Origin: an uncultured Muribaculaceae bacterium
GTDB lineage: Bacteria; Bacteroidota; Bacteroidia; Bacteroidales; Muribaculaceae
Assembly (NCBI GenBank): GCA_910585755.1
Contig: CAJUFH010000038.1
Coordinates: 1 to 30,651, forward strand
Length of the DNA: 30,651 nucleotides
Reading direction: 5' to 3'
Every line of letters begins with the position of its first letter. Within the stretch, counting starts at the first letter, position 1. Position numbers and translations under genes: made by a program. Below are positions 16,732-23,376 of the stretch, in pieces. Under the pieces are notes generated by a model. The model did not search any database, had not been told where the DNA came from, and was given only the letters and a program-made list of their open reading frames with translations.

Positions 16732-18685
16732 ATTTGCGTTTGAATTGGTTGATTATTTGTTTGATAGCATCGGAGTAATTGCGCCGGTCGCTTGAACTCC
16801 AATAGTAAGGCTGGGTGTCAGCCGGGCTGTAGAATTTGAGGAATACGTTGCGGGTGCAGGGCGGAATGAAACTTCCTTTCTTTTCCAGTTTGATGATGCG
16901 GTCGCGCTTTACCGGGAAGATGTCGTTGTTAAGGGCGGAGTTGTCGGCGGCGGACAGGAGTGCCAGGTTGGCAAGCTCGTGAATATCGTTGTCACGCGTT
17001 GACTGATTCCGCGTTTCGAATAGCTTTATTAGTTCATCTCGGAGGTTGTTGAACTCGTCGATGTCGATTTCTTTTTCGGGAAGCTGCCTCATTTGGTCAA
17101 TCCGGCGTTTCAGGTCGGCCAGTTGCTCCGCTATTGAAATTTCCTCTTCCTCAACTTCCTCCTCTTCCTCATTTACAGCGTTGTCTGTTGTCTCGGCTGA
17201 TTCAACCTCCTCGCCCTCTTCATCAGAATAGGTTTCTTCCTCCTCTTCGTTCGGAATATAGATTGTGGTGATGTTGGCAAGCGATTTGGCGGTTTCGTTA
17301 AGCCACGCCAGGATTGCCTTCTGACTTTTCACAGGATCCTTTGAATGCTGAGCGGAAATATGTTCCAGGCTCCAGCCGGAGCCGGCTCGTTCCCGTTCGA
17401 TTTTGTTGTATCTGTCGAATGGGAATCGGTTATAGGCTCCGTCGACGATTTCTTCGCAAGTCAGGACATTAACCAAGAGGAGAAGTTTCTTGATGGATTG
17501 ACTGTCTTTGTCGTATGATAGTTTATCATCTGCCTCTATGCGGTTAGCGACATCCAGTATCTTCTTGTGGAGGTACTTAATGAAAGCAGATTTGCCAAGA
17601 TTCTCCGAATCTTTGAAAATCTCACTAATCTTCGCCTCGCCGGTTGCAAGAAGATAGCCGACGTAATGGTATATTGTTGGATCTGTGTCGGGAGTGTTGT
17701 CGCAGAACCAAGAATTTATGCGGCCGAACGAGTGTTTGATTCTGTTCCAAAGTTCGATTGCTTTCTCCCCTTGCGCTGCTTGGTTGTTCCCGACGGCGGT
17801 AACCTGCTTTTCAAACCACAAATATGCTGTGGACTTATCTTGGCTCTTTTCCTCGGACATCAGGTCGAAAAGGAGGTCGATATGCGATGAGTATTCCTCT
17901 GTGGAGGTGCCGATAAGGAAGTCCCATTTCTGAGGCTTCTGCAACTCGGTTTCCATGCGATACCACTCGTTGCTGATTTCAGCCTGACGCAGGGTCAGCT
18001 CCGTGCCGGAATAAATGCCCTTTATTTTGGTCAAAATAAGAGCCTTTACGAGTTCTGATTGACTTAAAGGAATTTTACCAATATTGAGGCGGTTGAAGAT
18101 GTCGATATTGTCCTTGCGATTGTTGGATTCGGGGTCGTACCATATGACGTGCACGTTCTTTAAGAGCGTCCCACCAAAATCCCATATAAATCCTGGAAAC
18201 CTATCTTCTCTTTCTGTAATCCAGGTATTTATATATTTCCAAGCCTCGCTTATAAAATGAAAGTCGGGGTTGGAGTGGTCTTCGTGTCCTTCTTGGGAGA
18301 TGATTTTTTTCAGAAACTCATTGCTTCTGCTACGGGTCTCAAAAATGAGATTAAACGTTTTGGCTCCGGATGCGCTCATTACAAGGAACAGCGTTGTAAG
18401 GCGTTGTTGGCCGTCAATGACTTCCCATGCTCCGGGATGGGTAGAAGACTGCGTTACTACAATTGGCTGGAGGCAGTAGCGGTCGTCGGTCGAGCGCGTC
18501 ATATTCTGAAAGTCAAGGATGTCATTTAGCAGCGCTTTTACTTGCTTTTCGGCATCCCATCGATAGCCGCGTTGATAGTCGGGAATGATGAACGTCTCCC
18601 GGCTGACTCCTCTGTCATCCGCCGTCGGCTCAACCGAATTCAGCCGTACAAGCTCGCTGACAGGAATAGTCTGAATTTTACTCAT
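16724..18685 (-). CDS. DUF262-DUF1524 protein (fused GmrSD/SspE-like), first gene of pair
   Basis: A 653-residue protein with an N-terminal DUF262 domain (IPDYQRGYRW at 34-43, DGQQRLTT at 91-98, IFNRLNIGKIPLSQSELVKA at 196-215) and a C-terminal DUF1524 HNH-type nuclease domain. The nuclease is suggested by SLEHISAQ (Glu441, His442) and by LANLALLSAADNSALNNDIF (571-590), PVKR and the TRNVFLKFYS tail. Known relatives cut modified phage DNA. An unusual acidic insert (about 479-515, mostly Glu), followed by a short coiled coil, splits the nuclease domain. The start at 18685 is preferred; an open frame reaches 18916, but the extra 77 residues would cross the promoter. It overlaps the downstream DUF262 gene by 8 bases. 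Codons and composition are A+T-rich relative to neighbours. Confidence 0.85.
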   Translation of the reverse strand: MSKIQTIPVSELVRLNSVEPTADDRGVSRETFIIPDYQRGYRWDAEKQVKALLNDILDFQNMTRSTDDRYCLQPIVVTQSSTHPGAWEVIDGQQRLTTLFLVMSASGAKTFNLIFETRSRSNEFLKKIISQEGHEDHSNPDFHFISEAWKYINTWITEREDRFPGFIWDFGGTLLKNVHVIWYDPESNNRKDNIDIFNRLNIGKIPLSQSELVKALILTKIKGIYSGTELTLRQAEISNEWYRMETELQKPQKWDFLIGTSTEEYSSHIDLLFDLMSEEKSQDKSTAYLWFEKQVTAVGNNQAAQGEKAIELWNRIKHSFGRINSWFCDNTPDTDPTIYHYVGYLLATGEAKISEIFKDSENLGKSAFIKYLHKKILDVANRIEADDKLSYDKDSQSIKKLLLLVNVLTCEEIVDGAYNRFPFDRYNKIERERAGSGWSLEHISAQHSKDPVKSQKAILAWLNETAKSLANITTIYIPNEEEEETYSDEEGEEVESAETTDNAVNEEEEEVEEEEISIAEQLADLKRRIDQMRQLPEKEIDIDEFNNLRDELIKLFETRNQSTRDNDIHELANLALLSAADNSALNNDIFPVKRDRIIKLEKKGSFIPPCTRNVFLKFYSPADTQPYYWSSSDRRNYSDAIKQIINQFKRKYE

Positions 18686-18843
18686 GGTGTCTGTTAATCC
18701 ATCCAGGTTCAGAGAGGATGGAAGAAAATCTTTTAATATGTCTAATATTTCAGTTTCACATACATTCGTCCCGCTCTCCTGGCGAGAGGCTTCAGTTGTT
18801 TGCCGTATGCTATTATGTCTTGGGCGGTTTGATGTATGATTCG
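18686..18843 (-). promoter_or_regulatory. 5' leader of the DUF262 operon
   Basis: About 150 bases separate the predicted transcription start (near 18838) from the start codon at 18685. A 7-codon open frame (MYVKLKY) is present. A hairpin with arms ccatcc (18699-18704) and ggatgg (18716-18721) ends 13 bases before the start codon. Translational control is possible but unproven. Confidence 0.3.
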
Positions 18844-18874
18844 CAAATTTATATATAATTTCGTATTTCGCAAA
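18844..18874 (-). promoter_or_regulatory. Promoter of the DUF262 gene pair
   Basis: Read on the minus strand: TTTG (18874-18871), a 19-base spacer, then a perfect -7 element TAAATTTG (18851-18844). The -33 element abuts the right boundary hairpin, the same arrangement as at the dCMP deaminase promoter. Confidence 0.8.
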
Positions 18875-18909
18875 AACGGCGCTGTTATTCCGGCGCCGTT
18901 TTCGGTTAA
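18873..18909. repeat. Hairpin repeat, right boundary of the DUF262 pair
   Basis: A perfect 10-base stem, aaaacggcgc (18873-18882) with gcgccgtttt (18893-18902), has a 10-base loop. Positions 18894-18909 repeat cgccgttttcggttaa from the left boundary (14542-14557) in the same orientation. No gene ends here, so a terminator role is not obvious for this copy. Confidence 0.7.
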
Positions 18910-18927
18910 AACACATTTAAAACACAT
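18906..18927. repeat. Tandem 11-base duplication (ttaaaacacat)
   Basis: ttaaaacacat occurs at 18906-18916 and again, directly adjoining, at 18917-18927. It abuts the right boundary hairpin. The rest of the gap to 19030 shows nothing recognisable. Confidence 0.6.
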
Positions 18928-19036
18928 TTTCCGGAAGAATATTTAGGGGTTTATACACATTTTCTTGACGAAAGTTGGCGGGATCGTACCAAAAAATTTG
19001 GACGAAGGAGGGACGGATGGCTGGATGACGGAGGCT

Positions 19037-19093
19037 ATTCACCGCGTTTTCGCGGTGAATAATCGGTGTAATCGCCGCATTTTTGCGGCGAAT
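19037..19093. promoter_or_regulatory. Two 24-base palindromes upstream of fic, candidate operators
   Basis: Site 1 (19037-19060) is a perfect palindrome with arms attcaccgcg and cgcggtgaat. Site 2 (19070-19093) has arms aatcgccgc and gcggcgaat. Both fit attcRccgc-N6-gcggYgaat, with one mismatch in site 2, and their starts are 33 bases apart, about three helical turns. A third half-site, ttcgccgcgg (19105-19114), lies between the promoter elements. The Fic protein has a C-terminal winged-helix-like region that could bind them. Confidence 0.6.
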
Positions 19094-19094
19094 A

Positions 19095-19126
19095 TTTGGA
19101 TTTTTCGCCGCGGAAGGTTATATTCG
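19095..19126 (+). promoter_or_regulatory. Promoter of the fic gene
   Basis: TTTG at 19095-19098, a 20-base spacer, and TATATTCG at 19119-19126 (one mismatch to TAnnTTTG). Transcription would begin about 4 to 7 bases further on, at or just next to the start codon at 19131, so the mRNA may be leaderless. Confidence 0.6.
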
Positions 19127-19130
19127 CGGT

Positions 19131-20246
19131 ATGGATAGATATGGAAAAAGACAAACGGTTTATATCTGGCAGCGAGAAGAATGGCCGCGGTTTTCGTGGG
19201 ATTTGGAAAGGCTGATCACGCCTTTGGCCGAGGTTAGGAGCTTGCAGGGGAAGCTCCAGGGCGCGATGGCGATGCTCGGCTTCGAGAGCCGGGGGAATGC
19301 CGCTATTGACGCAATGACCTCCGATTTGGTGAGTTCTTCCGCTATTGAGGGGATAGCGCTCAATGCGGATTCTGTAAGAAGCTCGGTGGCGCGTAAACTG
19401 GGCCTTGACAATGAGGGCCTTGTCGCGACTGACCATTATGTTGAGGGACTTGTCGAGGTTATGACTGACGCCGCTATAAATTCCTGCGCGCCGCTGACGG
19501 CTGAGCGACTGTTCGGGTGGCACGCCGCGCTATTCCCGCTCGGGCGCAGCGGTATGCGGCGTATAACTGTCGGGGGATGGCGTATTGGCGACGAGCCGAT
19601 GCGGGTTGTATCCGGTGCGATGGGCAGAGAGAAAGTCCATTACGAAGCACCTCCGTCCGACAGGGTAGCAGATGAGATGGCGTTATTTTTTGATTGGTCA
19701 ACCTCAGCGAAGTGCGACCCGGTGCTGTGTGCGGCGGTTGCGCACTTGTGGCTCGTTTCAATACATCCTTTTGATGACGGGAACGGACGCATAAGTCGCA
19801 CTGTCGCAGACTATTTTCTTAGTCGTGCCGATGGAATGGGACAGCGATATTACAGTATGTCAGCCGAAATCCTACGCGAAAAACGGGAATACTACGAGAT
19901 ATTGGAGCGCACACAAAAAGGAGGGCTTGACATTACGGAATGGGTCCTTTGGTTCCTTGGCTGCTTGAGAAACGCGCTTCTGCGTTCTTACGGGACGGTC
20001 GAGCGTACTTTGCAAAAGGCAGAGTATTGGGAAGCGCATAGAGAAGCAGAGGTGAACGAACGTCAGCGCAAGATTATCAATAGGTTGTGGGACGGTTTCG
20101 ATGGAAAACTCACAACATCGAAGTGGGCGAAAATATGCCATTGTTCCACGGACACCGCGCTCAGAGACATTAACGATCTGATTGGCAAAGGTATGTTGAG
20201 GGAAAGTACCGAGAGGGGTAGGAGTACCAATTATTTGCTGAGGTGA
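19131..20246 (+). CDS. Fic family protein with N-terminal DUF4172 domain
   Basis: A 371-residue Fic protein, expected to transfer AMP or another nucleotide moiety to a target hydroxyl. The N-terminus (VYIWQREEWPRFSWD, about 10-24) is the DUF4172 signature and fixes the start at 19131. SSSAIEG (Ser69, Glu73, Gly74) fits the inhibitory helix motif (S/T)xxxE(G/N), here on the N-terminal side (class II), so the enzyme is probably self-inhibited. The active-site loop HPFDDGNGR (212-220) keeps all key residues, including His212. Residues about 320-371 (TSKWAKICHCSTDTALRDIN) look like a winged helix-turn-helix. It is divergent from the DUF262 pair and converges with the HsdR_N-like gene, overlapping by 16 bases. 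The target is unknown. Confidence 0.93.
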   Translation: MDRYGKRQTVYIWQREEWPRFSWDLERLITPLAEVRSLQGKLQGAMAMLGFESRGNAAIDAMTSDLVSSSAIEGIALNADSVRSSVARKLGLDNEGLVATDHYVEGLVEVMTDAAINSCAPLTAERLFGWHAALFPLGRSGMRRITVGGWRIGDEPMRVVSGAMGREKVHYEAPPSDRVADEMALFFDWSTSAKCDPVLCAAVAHLWLVSIHPFDDGNGRISRTVADYFLSRADGMGQRYYSMSAEILREKREYYEILERTQKGGLDITEWVLWFLGCLRNALLRSYGTVERTLQKAEYWEAHREAEVNERQRKIINRLWDGFDGKLTTSKWAKICHCSTDTALRDINDLIGKGMLRESTERGRSTNYLLR

Positions 20247-20755
20247 AGGAGGGAGAGGAGCTGGGGGTAGGTCGGTAGGGAGGGGAGGAAGCGGTAAGGG
20301 GAGTGGGCGTCATCGGCTGCGGCGGGGTTGAGGAGGCAGCAGTAGTGGGTGAGGCCGTTGGAGACCATCAGGCAGGGGGCGCGGTGGACGAGGTTGTAGC
20401 GGGCGATCTGATCGAAGACGCGCTGGGTGACCGGGATGGAGGGGGCTTTGTATTCGACGATTACGAGTGGGCGGAGGCCTTCGCGGGAGAAGACGACGGT
20501 GTCGCAGCGGCGGAGGGTGCCGTTGAGGCGCAGGGATACTTCGTTGGCGGTCAGCTCGCGGGGATAGGCGAGGGGGCCGGTGAGGTAGGCGGCGAAGTGC
20601 TGGCGCACCCACTCCTCCGGTGTCAGGGCTACGGGGCGTCGGCGCAAGGGGTCGAATATGCGCGTGACTCCGTCGGCGCCGCGGGTAATCCGGGGCGTTA
20701 TCGGGGGGAGGTTGAGCCTCGCGACGGCGTTTTCGGGGAGTCTTGCGCTTTGCAT
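20231..20755 (-). CDS. HsdR N-terminal-like PD-(D/E)xK protein
   Basis: A 174-residue protein equal to the N-terminal domain of type I restriction HsdR subunits but without helicase parts. The nuclease-fold motif is visible as Asp85 (RRCDTVVFS) and Glu101-x-Lys103 (LVIVEYKAPS). EEWVRQHFAAYL (47-58) is the usual lead helix. No HsdM or HsdS gene is present, so this is not a restriction-modification locus. From memory, stand-alone proteins of this kind sit beside holA in many Bacteroidota, pointing to a housekeeping or DNA-maintenance role that is not characterised as far as I know. It is divergent from holA (134 bases between starts) and its 3' end overlaps the fic gene by 16 bases. Confidence 0.85.
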   Translation of the reverse strand: MQSARLPENAVARLNLPPITPRITRGADGVTRIFDPLRRRPVALTPEEWVRQHFAAYLTGPLAYPRELTANEVSLRLNGTLRRCDTVVFSREGLRPLVIVEYKAPSIPVTQRVFDQIARYNLVHRAPCLMVSNGLTHYCCLLNPAAADDAHSPYRFLPSLPTYPQLLSLLHLSK

Positions 20756-20781
20756 TTTTTAAGCCTTGTTTGCGGCCTATT

Positions 20782-20813
20782 TTTGTGGGATTGGGAAAAA
20801 CTGCGTAAATTTA
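20782..20813 (+). promoter_or_regulatory. Promoter of the holA operon
   Basis: TTTG at 20782-20785, a 20-base spacer, then TAAATTTA at 20806-20813, one mismatch from TAnnTTTG. The leader to the holA start at 20890 would be about 70 bases. No clear promoter is seen on the minus strand for the divergent gene. Confidence 0.55.
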
Positions 20814-20889
20814 CAAAACTTTTCGCAATCCGGGGTGCGATAACGCGACTACCCGGCGGGATTGCGCGCAATATTATACGGAACCATCT

Positions 20890-21948
20890 ATGGCAGAAGC
20901 GGTAACATTCGAGAGCCTTCGTCGGGCGATCCGGGCCGGGAATCCGGCGCCGGTCTATCTGCTGCACGGCAAGGAGGGCTTTTTCATCGACCAGTTGTCG
21001 CGCGACATAGAGGCGCTTGTGCCGGAGGCGGACCGCGACTTCAACCTGACGGTGCTCTATGCCCCGCAGACTGAGCCGGCGAAGGTTGTCGAGGCTTGCC
21101 GCCGCTATCCTATGATGGCCGACCGGCAGGTTGTCATCCTCCGCGAGGCGCAGTCGGGGATGCCCCCGCGCTTCGGAGCCGCGGCCTATCTTAAGGCGTT
21201 GGCCGCCTATGCGGGGAACCCGGCACAGACGACGGTGCTCTGCGTCTGCTTCCGCGGCGAGGAGGCCAAGGGGGCGGAGTTCATGAAGGCGATGAAGGCC
21301 GGCGGTGGCGTGGTGTTCGAGTCGGTGAAGATGCGCGAGGACCGCGTCGGGGCGCAGGTTGCCCGTTTTATCCAGGAGCGGGGCCTGAGCGTCGACCCTA
21401 AGGCGCTCGCGATGCTCTGCGATTTCGTCGGTACCGACTTGTCGCGGCTATACAACGAGGTTGGCAAGCTGACGGTCTCGTTGGGCGAGGGCGCGATGGT
21501 GACCCCCGAGGCGGTTGAACGCAATATCGGGGTGTCGAAGGATTACAATAATTTCGAGTTCGTCTCGGCGCTGGCCGCCCGCGACGAGGCGAAGGTGATG
21601 ACTATTCTGCGCTATTTCCGCGCCGACCCGAAGAATCATCCCGTGCAGCCGTTGGCAGTCAATATTTTTACGCTGTTTTCCAACCTCCTGGCGGCGTATT
21701 ATGCAGCCGACCGCTCCGAGCGGGGGCTGATGCAGGAGCTCGGGTTCCGTTGGCCGGGGCAACTGAAGGATATCCGCGCGGCGATGAGAAACTACGGTCC
21801 CTGGCACGCGATCGAGATTGTTCAGGAAATACGCCGTTTCGACTGCCGGACAAAGGGGGTCGGTTCGCGCCAGGACCCTTACGACCTGCTGAACGACCTG
21901 GCGGTCAGGATTCTGCATCCCCTGGGCCAAAAGGGGGTCATTCTATAA
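20890..21948 (+). CDS. holA: DNA polymerase III, delta subunit
   Basis: The delta subunit of the clamp loader opens the sliding clamp and loads it onto primed DNA. The 352-residue length fits the family. The N-terminal part has the typical PVYLLHGKEGFFIDQLSRDI (about 17-36) and RYPMMADRQVVILREAQ, where the degenerate AAA+ domain begins. The middle has LAMLCDFVGTDLSRLYNEVG followed by KLTV, a lid-domain hallmark. The C-terminal collar domain contains NIFTLFSNLLAAYYAAD and LNDLAVRILHPL-like helices. There is no intact Walker A motif, as expected for delta. It is the first gene of a four-gene run with gaps of 12, -4 and 17 bases. Confidence 0.93.
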   Translation: MAEAVTFESLRRAIRAGNPAPVYLLHGKEGFFIDQLSRDIEALVPEADRDFNLTVLYAPQTEPAKVVEACRRYPMMADRQVVILREAQSGMPPRFGAAAYLKALAAYAGNPAQTTVLCVCFRGEEAKGAEFMKAMKAGGGVVFESVKMREDRVGAQVARFIQERGLSVDPKALAMLCDFVGTDLSRLYNEVGKLTVSLGEGAMVTPEAVERNIGVSKDYNNFEFVSALAARDEAKVMTILRYFRADPKNHPVQPLAVNIFTLFSNLLAAYYAADRSERGLMQELGFRWPGQLKDIRAAMRNYGPWHAIEIVQEIRRFDCRTKGVGSRQDPYDLLNDLAVRILHPLGQKGVIL

Positions 21949-21960
21949 ATTAATTAGGCT

Positions 21961-23376
21961 ATGAAACTGAAATTCAGATACATATTTCTTGCCTTGTCGC
22001 TGGCGGCCGGAACGACTACCGCGTTTGCGGCCACCGTTGACGACGCCCGCAGGCTGATGGAGGACGGAGACCCGGCCGGGGCCGAGGCGGCGCTCCGCGA
22101 GCTGATCGCGGCCGAGCCGAAGAATTCGGAGGCCGACATAATGCTCGGCGACTGCCTCTGGCAGCTCGGACGAGACTCGGAGGCGCTCGACGCGTACGCC
22201 GAAGGGCGGCGCAAGGGGGACCGCAAGGGGATTCTCGCCCTGGCGAACGCCGCCGTGCTGCAATACCGTCTCGACGATGCCCGGCAGCTCCTGGAAGCCT
22301 ATCGCAAGACCTTGAAAAAGGGTAAGCGCCAGCTCGCCCCAGACCAGTCGGGCGATATCGAGGACCGCATACTGCGAACGGAGAACATGCTGTCGCGCGT
22401 GCAGCAGATCGAGGTTGTCGATTCCGTGGTGGTTGATGCGGAGGATTTCTTCAAATATTACCGCCTCTCGCCGGAAAGCGGGTCGCTTAACGAGCCGGCG
22501 TCAGTCCTTCCCGATGATTTTCCGGCGGCGGAGCCTACGGTCGTGTATGAGCCGGAGAGCCGTCGGCAGATGATATGGGCTGCTCCAGACACGGCGGGCG
22601 TATTCCGGCTGGTTTCCTCCGGGGCGCTTTACGGCGATTCCTGGGAGAAGCCCGTTCCGCTCGGCGACCAGCTTAACGAGGGGGGCGACGCTAACTATCC
22701 GTTCCTGATGCCTGACGGAATCACCCTTTATTACGCCAACGACGGCGAGAACTCGCTCGGAGGGTACGATATTTTCATCTCGCGTTGCGACGAGGATGGC
22801 AACTTCCTCCAGCCCGCCAACGTAGGGATGCCCTACAACTCGCCTTACAACGATTATCTGCTCGCTATTGACGAGCTTACCGGGGCAGGATGGTGGGCTT
22901 CCGACCGCAACCGGATTCCCGGAAAGGTGACAATCTATCTTTTTGTGCCGCAGGAACTGAGGGTCAACGTCAGTCCCGACGCTCCCGACCTGCTGGCCCG
23001 GGCGTCGCTCAGCTCAATCCGCTCGACATGGAACGATGGGGCCGACTACCGTCCGTTGTTGCGCCGCATCGCCTCGATTAATCCGGGCGCGGCCCGCGAG
23101 CGGGTGGTCGATTTCCGCCTCTCCGTGCCGGGTCGCGGGGTTCTTACCAACTATTCCCAGCTTCATTCCCCCCGTTCGCGCTCGCTGATGAAGGATTACG
23201 TTGATACCGAGCGCCGGTTCGAGCTTGCCCTGGAACGGCTCGGCGAGTTGCGCACGGCGTATGCCAAGGGTGACCGCTCTGTTTCCGACGCGATTCTGCG
23301 AGCCGAGGCCCAGATTGACGAAGCCCGCGGGCAGCTACTTGATATGCGCAATGAAATCATAAGATTGGAGCAATGA
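21961..23376 (+). CDS. Exported TPR and PD40 beta-propeller protein
   Basis: A 471-residue exported protein with no recognised enzymatic motif. A signal peptide (residues about 1-23, ending TTAFAA) is followed by TPR-like helices (about 26-130, DPAGAEAALRELIAAEPKNS, SEALDAYAEGRRKGDR). Then comes a segment of PD40/WD40-like strands (about 175-330) with FLMPDGITLYYANDGENSLG and GYDIFISR, the form common in Bacteroidota envelope proteins. The C-terminal 50 residues form a charged coiled coil. Such combinations often serve as periplasmic scaffolds (for example in T9SS-type or peptidoglycan-linked proteins), but OmpA-like motifs are absent here. Its stop codon overlaps the start of the transporter gene (ATGA), so the two are translationally coupled; a shared function is possible. 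Confidence 0.85.
   Translation: MKLKFRYIFLALSLAAGTTTAFAATVDDARRLMEDGDPAGAEAALRELIAAEPKNSEADIMLGDCLWQLGRDSEALDAYAEGRRKGDRKGILALANAAVLQYRLDDARQLLEAYRKTLKKGKRQLAPDQSGDIEDRILRTENMLSRVQQIEVVDSVVVDAEDFFKYYRLSPESGSLNEPASVLPDDFPAAEPTVVYEPESRRQMIWAAPDTAGVFRLVSSGALYGDSWEKPVPLGDQLNEGGDANYPFLMPDGITLYYANDGENSLGGYDIFISRCDEDGNFLQPANVGMPYNSPYNDYLLAIDELTGAGWWASDRNRIPGKVTIYLFVPQELRVNVSPDAPDLLARASLSSIRSTWNDGADYRPLLRRIASINPGAARERVVDFRLSVPGRGVLTNYSQLHSPRSRSLMKDYVDTERRFELALERLGELRTAYAKGDRSVSDAILRAEAQIDEARGQLLDMRNEIIRLEQ

Noticed and set aside
18686..18916. Extra 77 N-terminal residues of the first DUF262 protein
   Set aside because: This frame would include the promoter at 18844-18874 and has no conserved residues; the ATG at 18685 directly precedes the DUF262 domain.
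19037..19093. A CRISPR-like or terminator reading of the palindromes before fic
   Set aside because: Only two copies without equal spacers, no T-run, and no gene ending there; an operator is the simpler view.
20231..20755. A type I restriction-modification locus
   Set aside because: Only an HsdR N-terminal-like protein is present; there is no helicase, HsdM or HsdS gene.
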